The notes under the pieces were generated by a model that did no database searches, was not told the origin of the DNA, and worked only from the letters and a program-made list of their open reading frames with translations. Positions 1 through 15,259 of a stretch of DNA of 64,000 nt are shown one piece after another (the first letter of the stretch is position 1; each line of letters begins with the position of its first letter). The stretch covers positions 2,937,113 through 3,001,112 of the forward strand of contig CM030868.1 in the NCBI GenBank assembly GCA_018105865.1, written 5' to 3'. The position numbers were made by a program, and so were the translations under genes. Source of the stretch: Metaphire vulgaris. Taxonomy: Eukaryota; Annelida; Clitellata; Crassiclitellata; Megascolecidae.

Positions 1-280
1 ATTGTAATGAAAGCTTTACCGATACTGGTCAAGTAAGAGTTGTTCATGTTATTATTGGTGTACTGGTAATGCTGTAAAGAACCTACAGGTTTCATCCATT
101 GTAACCAGTTACAGTAGAGCTTCATTGCAACGTACTTAGCAGGTCTGTAAAATTCAGTATGTTATATCTGAGGTACGTTATATCCAATACCATCCAATAC
201 GGTATGTAACTCATCACACAGTGCCATATATATTACGGTACTTTATAACTGAGTTTACTGTTACAGAATTCTTCAGCGTA

Positions 281-560
281 TGCAGGTATAACTAAATGTA
301 TATGTATGTAGGTATAACTAAATGTGTATGTATGCAGGTATTACTAAATGTGTACGTATGCAGGTATAACTAAATGTATACATATGCAGGTATAACTAAA
401 TGTATATGTTTGCAGTTATAACTAAATGTATATGTATGCAGTTATAACTAAATGTATATGTATGCAGTTATAACTAAATGTATATGTATGCAGTTATAAC
501 TAAATGTATATGTATGCAGGTATAACTAAATGTATAGTATGCAGGTATAACTAAATGTAT
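281..560. repeat. 26-bp minisatellite, about 11 units
   Basis: Tandem array of an approximately 26-bp unit built around GCAGGTATAACTAAATGTAT. Units differ by single changes (GCAGG versus GCAGT; one unit is shortened). The array ends about 25 bp before the 3' splice site of the first PKA exon, so it occupies the end of that intron. There are no unique spacers, so it is not CRISPR-like. Confidence 0.9.
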
Positions 561-584
561 ACTTTTTGTTGTACTCCCATTTAG

Positions 585-4689
<4,105 letters not shown>

Positions 4690-4838
4690 TCGACGCTCGG
4701 ACTTGACTGTAAAATGTGCTTAAGAATCGTCTGCAGTCGTTTGCGAAGAACAGATGCCCGATTGACTATTCCGAACAGTGCGCCTGCTGGAATATGTAAT
4801 AATTTATAGACAGGCTCCCATTGGTTATGATTTTTAGC

Positions 4839-5034
4839 CAGTGTTTTATCCAGACTCCAGGCCTTTGGGGAGGGAAATTGAGGCTTTTGGGGGGGAAAAT
4901 CGACTTGGTTGGAGGGGAAAAGACACAGTTCAATGCAAAATTTGTGTAAGTGCTGGGATCTTTTTTTTTGGGGGGGGGAATTTTTGAGGTCTTGGGGGAA
5001 ATCTCCCCTCTTAACAGGCCTGTATAAAACACTG
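4839..5034. mobile_element. hAT-type MITE, CAGTGTTTTATCCAG family, copy 1
   Basis: Inverted ends CAGTGTTTTATCCAGACTCC and ...ATAAAACACTG. Identical 8-bp flanking duplications TTTTTAGC (4831-4838 and 5035-5042). G-rich interior. It lies in the PKA 3' UTR region. Confidence 0.9.
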
Positions 5035-5373
5035 TTTTTAGCATCTCATCTTCATCATGCTTGAAAGATTAGCAGTTGTACTTTATGTTGTCTGATTAAT
5101 GTATTTTGTGTGTGCCATACGCTTTGTTGCATCAGTATGTTCTATTTGAGGTTTATCGTAAAAACAGTCCATACTTTTAGACCTGGTTTTTAGAGAATTT
5201 CCATAAGCAGCATCAGATCTGTGCCTTGGAGTTGCACTTTTAGTAAATTCAAGATGAACGCACGCAGAATTTTACAGCGATTGTCGTCTAATTTTGAATT
5301 CTTCTCGTAACAGAAGTCTTTAAAATGGCCGACAATGTTCTGTGGACATTGCCTGCCTTGCTTGGTACAGCAG

Positions 5374-5566
5374 CAGTGACGGCTCCAGGATTTGGCAAGT
5401 GGGGGGGGCGTTGGAGTGGCAACTTCTAATCATGTCATGGGGGCCAACCATTTGTTGTTTAATGTATGTTGCATTAAGTATAGGTCCCAACAGGGCGGTC
5501 ACTGGGGGGCAGGCACTTAATTGGGGGCACGGGCCCCCCCTGGCCCTCCCGGTGGAGCCGCCACTG
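5374..5566. mobile_element. hAT-type MITE, CAGTGGCGGCTCC family, copy 1
   Basis: Ends CAGTGACGGCTCCAGGA and GGTGGAGCCGCCACTG. Perfect 8-bp target duplication TACAGCAG on both sides. Family members in this window: 29083, 30570, 42962 and 61199, with a fragment at 23705. Confidence 0.93.
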
Positions 5567-5754
5567 TACAGCAGTATGCTGGCCTGTCGCGGCAACTGGT
5601 GAGGTGCCGCTGGTAGTTTTTAAAACAAGGTGTTACATGGTAGACTAAGTGTTAACGTAAATAATTGCAGGTTAGTTGATAATTGTGTTCATTGATTCAT
5701 TTCTTCAAGTTGTTTAGTCTTGGCCACTTTGACGTCCCACTGGTCAGTCTTGTT

Positions 5755-6060
5755 CAGTGGCTGCTCTACGTGGGGGGATGAGTGGGGATGCATCCATCCA
5801 CCGGACAACTTTTTTAGCGCGTGAAACCTATTTTTTAGTAAAAGTCTACCAGTAGTAAAACTATGGGGGAAAAATGTGGGATGCCATTTTTTGCTTGTCA
5901 ACCTCTTTTTTGGTAAAAATGTAGTAAAATTAGGGAAAATTTTTTCTTTTGTGCGCCATTTTGGCAAAGTTGATTGATTTTTTCCATTCTTTTTCATCCC
6001 CCCACCAACTTCCTCTGAATTAATTTATCCCCTCACCAAGAAATCCTGGAACCGCCACTG
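5755..6060. mobile_element. hAT-type MITE, CAGTGGC...GCCACTG, 306 bp
   Basis: Left end CAGTGGCTGCTC, right end CTGGAACCGCCACTG. Flanks GTCTTGTT and GTTTTGTT match at 7 of 8 bases. The interior differs from the 190-bp family, so it is probably another subfamily. It lies downstream of PKA. Confidence 0.75.
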
Positions 6061-7920
6061 GTTTTGTTATGTTTTAAATTTGTTTAAAAATAAAATAAAA
6101 ACCACCAATAAATTCAAACATTTGATGTATTAGATTGTCAGTATTGAGACTAGAGAGATTTAGTTCACTGTCAATTATCGCACGCTTCTTTGTACTGGTT
6201 TAAGGCATTGTGTGAATCTTACAAACTGTTTCTAAGAATGTTACGTACTGTATGTGTATAGGAAACCAAAGTCGTCGCAGTAAAAATTAGTAAATTTGTA
6301 GCACGGGTCCATTACGCCGCTGCTGATGCTTTTCATCCGCACGTTAACCTATAGCATTTATAATATATAAAACATGATCAATTTTTTACGTGTGCGCTAC
6401 AGTTTTATCTTTTGGAAGCGCTTGAACAGTTGATTTTGAAGCCATTTTGAGATTCAGCTGGCCGGAGTCAGTACAGACTATTGGAAAATCATTTTGGTAC
6501 ATTGCGTGCTTCAATGTGATCGGGTGACAGTAACTTCAGCTTAATTCTGTTTAGTTTTCGATTATACTCTCAAAAATTAATTTTCTTCTTACTCCAGTGA
6601 ATGCTCTTAACATTAGTGAATTTTGGTTATATTAGAAAAAACTCATATGATTGCATTGTCAATGAAGATTAGATTGATGCCTGTTAATGTCTTATAATTT
6701 TGTTGATTTGGTGGGGGATTTGATCTCGTACATGGATCTACGTGTCTAAGTTTGAATTCCATTCGATTTATTTGGTTCTGTTTAGATACTGCTTATATCT
6801 CGTCTTTTGGACCCTTCTATTTTTCAGATAACTGTTATCAATGGATACTATCTTTGATCATGTTTACTGACAGATTTAAGATTTCATCATGTTGTTGGAA
6901 TAACTAATTTTATTATTGCAACTTGGAGCATAGTAGTATTTTATATATCTCATTCTGAAATTAATTTTTATTGGCGTAAGAGTAATTTTTGAAAAGCAAA
7001 CAGATTTCAGATATGTTTAATGATAAATGTACGTAATAATAAATTTTTGACAGGGTGTATATGAACATACTGTGATGAACTTTTTTAAAAGAGAAACAGT
7101 GATGTTTGTGGCAATGAAGTATCTTACTATCATGGTGTTTCTTTTATAATTTTTACTCGTTCAGTGTTGCCACTTTATGTGTACAGTTGTTAGATTTTGG
7201 ATTCTTGCGAAATATCTGTGACCAGTTGATTCAACTCACTGCATATTAGAGTATTTCTTTTTGTTAGTAGAGTGGTGTTGAATATAAGTCATCATCTGTA
7301 AACTTCCTCATTCACTAAATTATTGGTCTTGCGACGAGTTGACGCCAACATTTTTCTTCTCCGTGCAAATTTCTAAAACACTGGCAGCTTCACGTTTTAC
7401 AGCTTAAGAAACAATTGGAATACAGCATTAGAGTGTAAATGCAAATTTTTTTGCTGATTACTTTAACACCAATATCAAAGACAGCAGTGTTCTGTCTGGC
7501 AAAGTCAAACCAAGTTTCGGAGTATACAAAGTACTACCAAACCTAGTCTTAACTAATGATACATAAAGTTGTGAATAGAATGTCTTATCTTGATGTAAAT
7601 TTTGTCGGAATTGCTACACAGTATTACAGTGAATTACCTTGTGTCGTAATGAATTTTTCTGATTGTATGCATGTAACCTGTGTTGCTGTGTATTGGTATC
7701 TTTTTGGTTTTTGTTCTATCTCAACCAAATGATCTGTTTCTGATGGTTTTGTGTCATTAGAATGAGTTATAAGTTCTCCTTTCATGTCATTTGAGTTAGT
7801 TCATAGGATCAGTGTGCTGTGTAGGTAACAGCTTTACACTCCTTGGACTCTATGTTGAATATTTCTTTCTATTTACATACTGAATTATGTAGAGCTTGTG
7901 TTCATAAATTCATGTTATTG
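6061..7920. other. AT-rich stretch without recognised gene
   Basis: Unique-looking AT-rich DNA. It starts with AATAAAATAAAAACC-type sequence near 6090 that could serve PKA polyadenylation. I see no coding exon, RNA gene or clear transposon in it. Confidence 0.5.
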
Positions 7921-7930
7921 CTTCCCTCAG

Positions 7931-7969
<39 letters not shown>
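7931..7969. repeat. (CA)n microsatellite
   Basis: About 20 AC units. The CATGGG element begins at its last CA. Confidence 0.95.
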
Positions 7970-7971
<2 letters not shown>

Positions 7972-8388
7972 GGCGCCCACAGAAATTTTTCCAGTAGTGG
8001 GTCAAAACACAATGGTCATGGTTATGCCACATAAATTTTTCCAAGAGGGGCAAAATACATTTTAACAGAATTGTCATGGTTACTATTTTAGCAAAGTTTT
8101 CAAATTTTGATGTATAATATTGGTATTTGCATTTTCCAGGGAGACAATTACCCCCTCTTGCCCTAATGTGTGGGCACCCATAAGTGGCGTAGCCAGGATT
8201 TCCGAAAGGGGGAGTTTGAAAAAAAAGTTCGTCGATAACCACCAAGGGGGGTTTTCACCACCCCAAATATCGCCAGAAATCGCCTCAAAAAACAAAAATT
8301 GCATGGAAATACATCAAAAAAAATTTTTACACCGACCAAGGGGGGTTTAGCCTCCAAACCCCCATGGCTACGCCACTGGCACCCATGC
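7968..8388. mobile_element. CATGGGCGCCCACA MITE, copy 1, interrupted
   Basis: Left end CATGGGCGCCCACAGAAATT and right end GTGGGCACCCATG. A second MITE (8182-8379) is inserted in the right terminal repeat, with GCACCCAT duplicated. Related copies: 15067-15259 and 44062-44249. Confidence 0.75.
8182..8379. mobile_element. hAT-type MITE, CAGTGGCGTAGCCA family, copy 1 (nested)
   Basis: Ends AAGTGGCGTAGCCAGGA and ATGGCTACGCCACTG. Perfect 8-bp duplication GCACCCAT (8174-8181 and 8380-8387), which lies within the terminus of the host MITE. Other members: 40374, 47975 and 59797. Confidence 0.9.
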
Positions 8389-8930
8389 ACACACGCACTG
8401 TATTAGAATTAACAAACATGTCTGCTTTCGTTTTATGACTCTGTGTGACATGACGTCTGTTTATGTTTTAGATTTTGGTTGTATTAATTATTTTTATTTT
8501 GGCGTCTGTGCCTTTACAAGATGTGGTTGGCGCCTTTAAGACTGTAACATATCAGTGTACTGTATACTTGCATTAATGTAACCGCACACTTCGTGTACAC
8601 AGATGCGCTTAGCTATTCACCGATACAGCAGCTGACTGGGTGCTGACCTACAAACCATGCCTCCATGTTTGTTCTCGTGAATTGTGTAATGTCTTGATTC
8701 GGCGTAATTTGTAAATGCTTTGTAATTGTCGAGCTGATTATCGATGTATTTTTGTGCCATAATGTGTTATGTATTGGTAAATTGCCATTTCTTTTCTTTG
8801 TGGGATTAAACACTTGTGAAATAGTGTATAATTTTCCTTTCAGTTTCAAGTGCCAAATCAGCAATTGAGGTTTAAGCTAATTTGTAATGCTTTGGAGAAC
8901 TTATGCAATGCACATATTTCATATAAAGGA

Positions 8931-9014
8931 TTAACCCCTTAACTGTTTATTTATTTAACTGTAACTCAATGTAAAATGAACGCATATATCCGGGGTCCCC
9001 AGTTAAGGGGTTAA
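8931..9014. mobile_element. 80-bp TTAA MITE (piggyBac-like), copy 2
   Basis: TTAACCCCTTAACTG ... CAGTTAAGGGGTTAA with the conserved AACTGTAACTCAATGTAAAA core. Confidence 0.85.
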
Positions 9015-9237
9015 AGGGTAACTTTGCTAAGGTCTTAGACATCGGTTTATCATGTAAAAACCATATTAGGGATTTTAAATGACATTAAACTTTAAAATTT
9101 CCCTTTGCCCTGTAGATTTACAGTTCTGTGCTAAACATTTTCAAGTCTGCACCTATGACAGTATAACAATATATAATTTCTTTCATTCTGGAGTAGCTTA
9201 TAGGTTGCTTGCGTAGGTGAACCGGTGAGTTAATCAT

Positions 9238-9282
9238 TAAACTCATTAATAATACTACTACTACTATTAGTACTATTAGTAC

Positions 9283-9318
<36 letters not shown>
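9238..9318. repeat. (ACT)n/(ATT)n microsatellite
   Basis: Short ACT and ATT runs with interruptions, about 150 bp downstream (on the plus map) of the tRNA gene. Confidence 0.8.
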
Positions 9319-9472
9319 TATTAATAATTGCTTTGTTATTTCGTAATTTCACATTGCATCTGAAAGCATAATGCAATTTAATATCGTTAGCATCAATTTA
9401 GTTATCTTGTTTTGATAGTCTCACTTTTTGTAAGAAAAATTTTGATTTTAGATTTCAAACACAAAAGTTAAT

Positions 9473-9554
9473 TGGCAGCAGTGGGATTCGAACCCACGCC
9501 CCCGAAGAGACTGGTGCCTAAAACCAGCGCCTTAGACCACTCGGCCACGCTACC
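9473..9554 (-). tRNA. tRNA-Leu-TAG: tRNA-Leu (anticodon UAG)
   Basis: An 82-nt cloverleaf. The 7-bp acceptor stem GGTAGCG pairs with TGCTGCC (G-U pairs at positions 3 and 7) and the discriminator is A. The anticodon stem is CTGGT/ACCAG around loop TTTAGGC, so the anticodon is UAG, reading CUA leucine codons. The long variable arm is typical of class II tRNAs. Internal promoters are an A box (TAGCGTGGCCGAGTGG) and a perfect B box (GGTTCGAATCC). A TTTT terminator follows about 7 nt after the 3' end (9463-9466 on the map). No intron is seen. It stands alone and is unlike the degenerate tRNA-related SINEs elsewhere in the window. Confidence 0.97.
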
Positions 9555-10111
9555 ACTTGTCAGCTGATGCTCAAAATGTTATTACCCAGTGAAATCAGTA
9601 CCAATGAAGGCTCTTTAAAATCTAGGTCATCTTGTACTTAACATAATATATAATGTAAAATTTAATACCCTGACTTAAAGATCACTGATCTCTAGCAAAA
9701 TTTTCATAATCAAAGTCTTCGAGAAATGTCTATCAATGCATGTCTGGTCAAGCGCTATCGACTGAAGAAGGTCGAACGGTTCTGAGTAATGAATCATGAA
9801 TGTCACATTTTCGCCTACTTAGTTTTCTGCAATGATATGTGATTTGGGTCATAACACTGATAACAGTGCCCTGAAGAAGATACAGTTGGTTGATATGTGA
9901 TTGGCCAAAAAGACCATCTATTGTATATAGGTCTGTGGATCACGCCATTCCTCATATGATCGTGCAGGATGAATGTTCTGATGAGTTTGGTTTGGTCTTG
10001 TGACCGTTTTCTATAAATAGTCGGAGTCGCGTCTATAAACAAACCTACAAACGAACGTTGTGGACGGGTCGAGACTTTTGGCTTTCCTATTTGTCTCTCA
10101 GGGAAACTACG

Positions 10112-13039
10112 ATGACTTGGACGATGGACTGTTTGGTCGGAGTGGCGTTTCTAGCCGTTCTGTCGATGTTTGCCGGCGTCAACGGCGTCTCTTGGAAGTC
10201 TTGCGACGGTAAATACCTCCTGTACGAGTAGTTTAACGGTATTTTTAAGCGAAATATTTGATCCATGATTACCGGCATATGTCACATGACAGTGCGTTTA
10301 ACCCCTTAACTGGGGAAGCCGGATATATCCGTCCATTTTACATTGAGTTACAGTTAAATACACGGTTAAGGGGTTAAGTGTTGTCGACACAAGTATAACA
10401 TAACAGTGGATACCAACCCAAAGCCCAAATTTTGACTTGTCATTGGGGAAGATCAGATAGCCGGAAATCTACCTAATCTAACCATAACCAGAGCCCCCAA
10501 CTTCCAGTGTTTTGTACAGGCCTGTTAGGAGGGGAGATTCCCCTCCCCAAACATCAAAATTCCCCCACCCCAAATCTCAGCTCTTACACAAATTTTGCAT
10601 TGAACTGTGTCTTCCTTCCAACCAAGTCGATCCCTTCCCCCGAAAGCCTCAATTTCCCCACACAAAGGCCTGGAGTCTGGATAAAACACTGCACCCAACC
10701 CTTTGCCCTCACCCTAATCACGACTGCAATCCTTGTTTACATTCATGCTTCAAAATTGTACTAATAAAATGTAATAGCACAAATTATTAGCTATTTACTA
10801 TAAGGCAGAATGTAGCATAATCGTGATGCATGGATTGGGGTGTAAAAATAATGTGATTTAAAGTGGTTTAGGAGGTTAAGTTAGCCTATGTGAAAACCAC
10901 TATAATATCTATGTATCATGATGTTTTTGGTGATATACTGACTATCTGCTGTTAGCAAGCTGTTGTACAACTAGCAGAGTTTGAGAGTTCTGTTTGGTTA
11001 GTGCTAGGATAAAAGCAAACTCTTCAGAATATTCATGATGCAGTATCATATGACGAATGACGTGATCCACAGACCTATATACAGTAGAGGGGTGTCAAAA
11101 ACTCATTTCATATGGCAGTTTGTTGGGGTCTGACCACAAAAAAGTCAAAGTTTTTATTAAATTACAGTGGTTTTCAGTTACTTAGCCTCCTTGTTAAAAT
11201 CACATTATTATTAGAATATAAAAAAATTACTGATAACTAACTTTCTAACTTTTAGTACTCCATATTCTTGATACTGTTAATGAAAAATCAAAGTTTTTTA
11301 AAATTACCAGTGCTATAAGTCTTTGTTAAATTTTACGTTTTGTAGTCATAAAATTTTATTAATTTTTGTTGAGTTTCACATATATACTTTTTGAAGCTGG
11401 AATAAAATTAATGCAGTTTTTATTGTATTCAGCCGTATGGATTTTTTCAGGCCATATCCCTGACAGTAGTAGTCTGTCTTTTTGGTCAATCACATATCAA
11501 CTGTCTATCTCTTCTTTACATCCTGTCATCACTCAGATCCCATATCATTGTAGAAAATTCATCATCATCATCATCATGTAATTGCTCTCTGAAAATTAAG
11601 TGGTTAATTTAGCTAGTTTAAATATTTTATATGATTGTCAAATGTTAATTTCCTCCTTCCGCAATGACTAGTTGTCTTTCTTTAAAATCATTTTATATCT
11701 TGTCTATCAATTTTTTTCTCGATCTGCCTTATTTTTAGTTCAATTGTCCATGTTTATTAGTATCAAAATGTCTTCTCAGAACCAGAGATCATTAGTTTAA
11801 ATTTATAATGTAAAAACATTAGTTGTACTATTGTAAAATTGATCTGAAATTTATATCAGTTATTTAGTTCAATTGTCCTTGTGATATTAGTAGTAGAAGT
11901 TGGTACTGTTTGTTATCTTATTCCTTTTAAATTTCAGATTCAGGGAGAGGCAAAGTATTGAACGTCACTGTTGGCGGCTGTGGCACAGATCCCATTTGCA
12001 ATCTTAAGAAAGGAACGAATGCAACAATTTTGGTGGGATTTCAGATATGTGAGTTTCATTCAGAATTTGTGGTTTTCCAACATCTAAAGACAGATATTTG
12101 CAAAAAAAATCCCACATGATTCATAGCCTGTCCTTGTGCCAGGACCATCTTTGCATGATGAGGAATCACGTCATACTCAGCGTGTCGTTACACAGAATAC
12201 GGCGTTTCTAGACTGAGAAAGTCAAAAAGACATCCTTGGCAGTGGTGGCTGCACTAGCCAAAACTGCCCTGCGGCTCTAAGTGTGACCAATGCAGGCCAA
12301 GCTCAGAGACAGAGATATTCATGGACAAGAATGTATCGTCTAGTCTGACCATAATTCCATATTTCTGACAAATTCCTTGTAATTGTCTTTATATTCAGTA
12401 AATATAATAAATTGAAAGTACATAGATCAATGATTCTCCTGGTCGAATAGCAATAATGAATTTTCAACTGTTGCTGAGAACTTCTGTGCCGTGTTTCTTT
12501 TGCAGACGAAAATTCAAATACTGCCAAGGCGGTTGTGCACGGTATAGTCGATCATATTCCGGTGCCTTTTCCTCCGGAGCAACCAGATGGCTGCAAGGAT
12601 TCTGGTTTAAAATGTCCACTGACCCAAGGAAACACTTATGTGTACACAACTTCAATTTTCATCAAGAAACAATATCCTTCAGTAAGATTTGTTTGCCGCT
12701 GTTAATTCTAGTTATAGATGACGAGAACTATTGTAACTGGTGGTTACATTAATATAAATTGTCATGTAGAAACCTATTGTTAAGGACTATGGTGGATCTG
12801 GGGACGTGTTTTTGTAGCGGTGCCATAGAAGTTGATTGATTGATTTAAGTGATTTAGTAGTGGTGGTGTCCTTGTCATGTTGCAAGGGGTGGGGTCGAAT
12901 CTGACCCGTATGACATTGTGTAACGACCTTGGGTAAGTTTTCACACCAATTGTCTGTAAGGAAGGCAATGGATAATCATACCACTAGTCTTGTCCCTGGA
13001 TGGTGGAAAACTAATTAAACCTGCTTTGGGGCTGAGAGC

Positions 13040-13072
<33 letters not shown>

Positions 13073-13766
13073 GTGGATTTATAGAATTTTTCCTTTATAT
13101 TCATAGTCCTCCACAAGTATATCAATGTCAATGGAATTGTGGTACAAAGCAAATTTGAACCTTATTGTTCAAAGATGAGATTTTGCTTTTATGGCTAAGC
13201 TTGTTATAGCAGATTCTAGCCATTATGTTGAGTAAATTTAAGTAAGTTTTGGCTTCGTATATTATATTTGATATGTTGACTTTAAATACCGTAGTTAAAA
13301 TGTTTTCTTAGATGTCTCTACTTTTTTTCTTCTTAATTTTTGTGCCTCTGATTTGTGCTTTTATGTTTGTTTCTTTTGATTATCCAAATTATATTTTTAT
13401 TGTGAGTCTTTGAAATTATTATTATTTTTATTATTATTTATTATTATTATTATTATTATTTCAGACAATTTATTATTAGCCCTTATAATTTCTGACAACT
13501 TATATAGCCTAAGCCTAAATCAAGAGTGCTTCACAACATAAGGTTAGCAGTCAAACAACGCATTGAACAAGTGTGTCTTCAGATTCTTAACGAAATGTTA
13601 ATACAATCTTAACGAAATGTTACATAGAAATGTTTTTTCTTGCTTTTCTTAGATAAAGCTTGTTGTGAAGTGGGAGCTTCAGGATGACAACTCCAAAGAC
13701 ATATTCTGTGTCCTGATTCCAGTTGCTCTTACCGACAGCTCAGTCATGAATAATCAGATTTTGTAA
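10112..13766 (+). CDS. NPC2: NPC2-like sterol-binding protein (ML domain), complete
   Basis: Soluble lysosomal/secreted cholesterol carrier that hands sterol to NPC1. Exons: 10112-10208, 11938-12048, 12506-12681 and 13653-13766. Phases 1, 1 and 0 fit exactly and give 165 residues (human NPC2 is 151). Residues 1-25 form a signal peptide (hydrophobic CLVGVAFLAVLSMFAGVNGV). The mature part begins WKSCDSGRGKVLNVTVGGCG, then TDPICNLKKG, then VPVPFPPEQPDGCKDSGLKC, and ends with WELQDDNSKDIFCVLIPV. The six ML-domain cysteines (SCD, GGC, PIC, DGC, LKC, FCV) are in place for three disulfides. NATI is a possible N-glycosylation site. The start is the first ATG after a short leader and opens a proper signal peptide. 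A polyadenylation signal lies at 14179. Introns carry MITEs. Confidence 0.95.
10298..10377. mobile_element. 80-bp TTAA MITE (piggyBac-like), copy 3
   Basis: TTAACCCCTTAACTGGGG ... GTTAAGGGGTTAA, opposite orientation of the core relative to copies 1 and 2. It lies in NPC2 intron 1. The inner GGATATATCC is itself palindromic. Confidence 0.85.
10505..10691. mobile_element. hAT-type MITE, CAGTGTTTTATCCAG family, copy 2
   Basis: Inverted relative to the 4839 copy: CAGTGTTTTGTACAGGCCTG ... GGAGTCTGGATAAAACACTG. No clear target duplication remains. NPC2 intron 1. Confidence 0.8.
10862..10901 (-). mobile_element. Hairpin element (SINE 3' end), copy 2
   Basis: AGTGGTTT ... AAAACCACT. Relative to copy 1, both sides of the stem changed (C-G pair to T-A), keeping the pairing. 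Flanked by TGATTTAA. Confidence 0.6.
12845..13072 (+). mobile_element. tRNA-derived SINE, family 2, with (ATC)n tail
   Basis: Weak A-box region, then a B box GGTCGAATCTGACC, body ATTGTGTAACGACCTTGGG, and a terminal (TCA)10 tail at 13041-13072. The body matches the copy at 34096-34260. NPC2 intron 3. Confidence 0.6.
13416..13461. repeat. (ATT)n microsatellite
   Basis: Imperfect ATT run in NPC2 intron 3. Confidence 0.85.
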
Positions 13767-14178
13767 AGTCAGCAAAAAAATGGCTTCCGTTCATCTGTTT
13801 CATTATGTTCCTTGTAGCATTTTTTTAGTTAAATGTCTTCATTAATTGTCTTTATATCAGAAACATTCTCTGTCATTGAAGATTTGATTCAGCTTTCTTT
13901 CTGATTTCTGATGTTATGAGTATTTCTTTTATGATTTCTTTTTATTTGTAAAAGCCAGAAATGTAATTTTAAATACTGTTATTCTTTTGTATAAAGTTCA
14001 ACATAGAGTTGAATATTAATATTGTTTTAAGTCATTGCTCTGTGCAAATGTACAGTACTCCATTTGCAGGCATTTAATCTCATATTTGCAAATATGTGTT
14101 TATATATATTTTTATAAATGCTTATATGATTAAATTCATCTTCAAATGATTGAAGTTGTTTTTCTATTATTATTTCTT

Positions 14179-14184
14179 AATAAA
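14179..14184 (+). terminator. Polyadenylation signal for NPC2
   Basis: Canonical AATAAA about 415 bp after the NPC2 stop codon, in AT-rich 3' UTR sequence with no competing canonical hexamer nearby. It is followed by ATG/GT-rich sequence. Confidence 0.55.
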
Positions 14185-14253
14185 ATGTTTCCAATGATGG
14201 AAATTACCTGATTTGTCATGAGTAATAACAATATAAAATATAACAAGGTTTAA

Positions 14254-14290
14254 AGTGGTTCAGTAGGGACTGCCCTGTGTGAGAACCCTT
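14254..14290 (-). mobile_element. Hairpin element (SINE 3' end), copy 3
   Basis: AGTGGTTCAGTAGGGACTG then CCCTGTGTGAGAACCCTT. It is nearly identical to the 30645 copy, with the last stem bases mutated. The AACAAGG side faces an AT-rich tract. Confidence 0.6.
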
Positions 14291-14542
14291 TTCATGCTGA
14301 ATAGGTTATATGTGTCTTATGCTGTGCTCATTCCAAAATAATTTTGATGCAAGAGCAATTTCATAAAAAGGAAGATAATTAAGAATTTATTTAACTTTGT
14401 GTGGTTCACACTTGGTTCTTTTAAAGCTTCAAAATAACAAAGAATGTTCACCCCATGTTATGTTTGAATGGTAGTGTAAAATGAAAATTTTATAAATTGC
14501 TTTGATTTCGGCAACATTATGTTTGCCTCCAACTACGGGCTA

Positions 14543-14678
14543 GGGATCATCCATATAGTACATAGGCCTACTCAAAAGAGCATAGTTTCAACCCAGGCCC
14601 GTTTGCACATTGTACATATGCAAAATCTAAATCCAAACCCCCGACTTGTGTACGCACTACAGTATATGGATGGACCCC
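14543..14678. mobile_element. Short inverted-repeat element, GGGATCATCCATATA ends
   Basis: Left GGGATCATCCATATAGTA and right TATATGGATGGACCCC are inverted repeats with TA on both sides. The superfamily is not determined. Confidence 0.5.
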
Positions 14679-14944
14679 TATAGTTCAGTTTTTCAAACCA
14701 CCACCGCTGGGTTTGTCTTCGTGATGTATTTACGCCCGCCCAAAACAGACACAGCACATAGGCGTAAACGCTGATGAAAAAACGAGGTGGGACGGGGCAC
14801 CCCCATACATTTCCCTTCCCCAAAACCTTTTCTCATAAAGCGGGTGGGGAGGGGGCGACAGCCTGGCGGATGACAAGCCTATATGGGGAGGGGCGACGGC
14901 GGGGAGCGCTATAATGTCATATTCAGCTAGGAGGGCGATATGTT

Positions 14945-14948
<4 letters not shown>

Positions 14949-14983
<35 letters not shown>

Positions 14984-15000
14984 ATAATAATAATAATAAT
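14949..15000. repeat. (GTA)n/(ATA)n microsatellite
   Basis: AGT units giving way to AAT units. Confidence 0.9.
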
Positions 15001-15066
15001 GTAGCGAATTTACTCTAACGTAACGCCAGCTATCTTTTGCCATGCCCATCGAATTGCTACGGGATT

Positions 15067-15259
15067 CATGGGCGCCCCCTCCTGGAAAATAAAAATGCCA
15101 ATATTTCCCATTGAAATTCGAAAACCATTCTAAAAATTAATATTAACCGTGACCATTGTGTTAAGATGTGTTTTGACCCCTCTTGGAAAAATGTATGTGG
15201 CTTATAGCCATGACCATTATGTTTTTACCCTCCTGGAAAATTATCTGTGGGCGCCCATG
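15067..15259. mobile_element. CATGGGCGCCC MITE, copy 2, with 8-bp duplication
   Basis: CATGGGCGCCCCCTCCTGG ... GTGGGCGCCCATG with a perfect 8-bp flank duplication ACGGGATT. The duplication length fits hAT even though the end is CATGG, not CAG. Confidence 0.9.

Noticed and set aside
281..560. CRISPR-like array
   Set aside because: Pure tandem repeat without spacers, in a eukaryotic intron.
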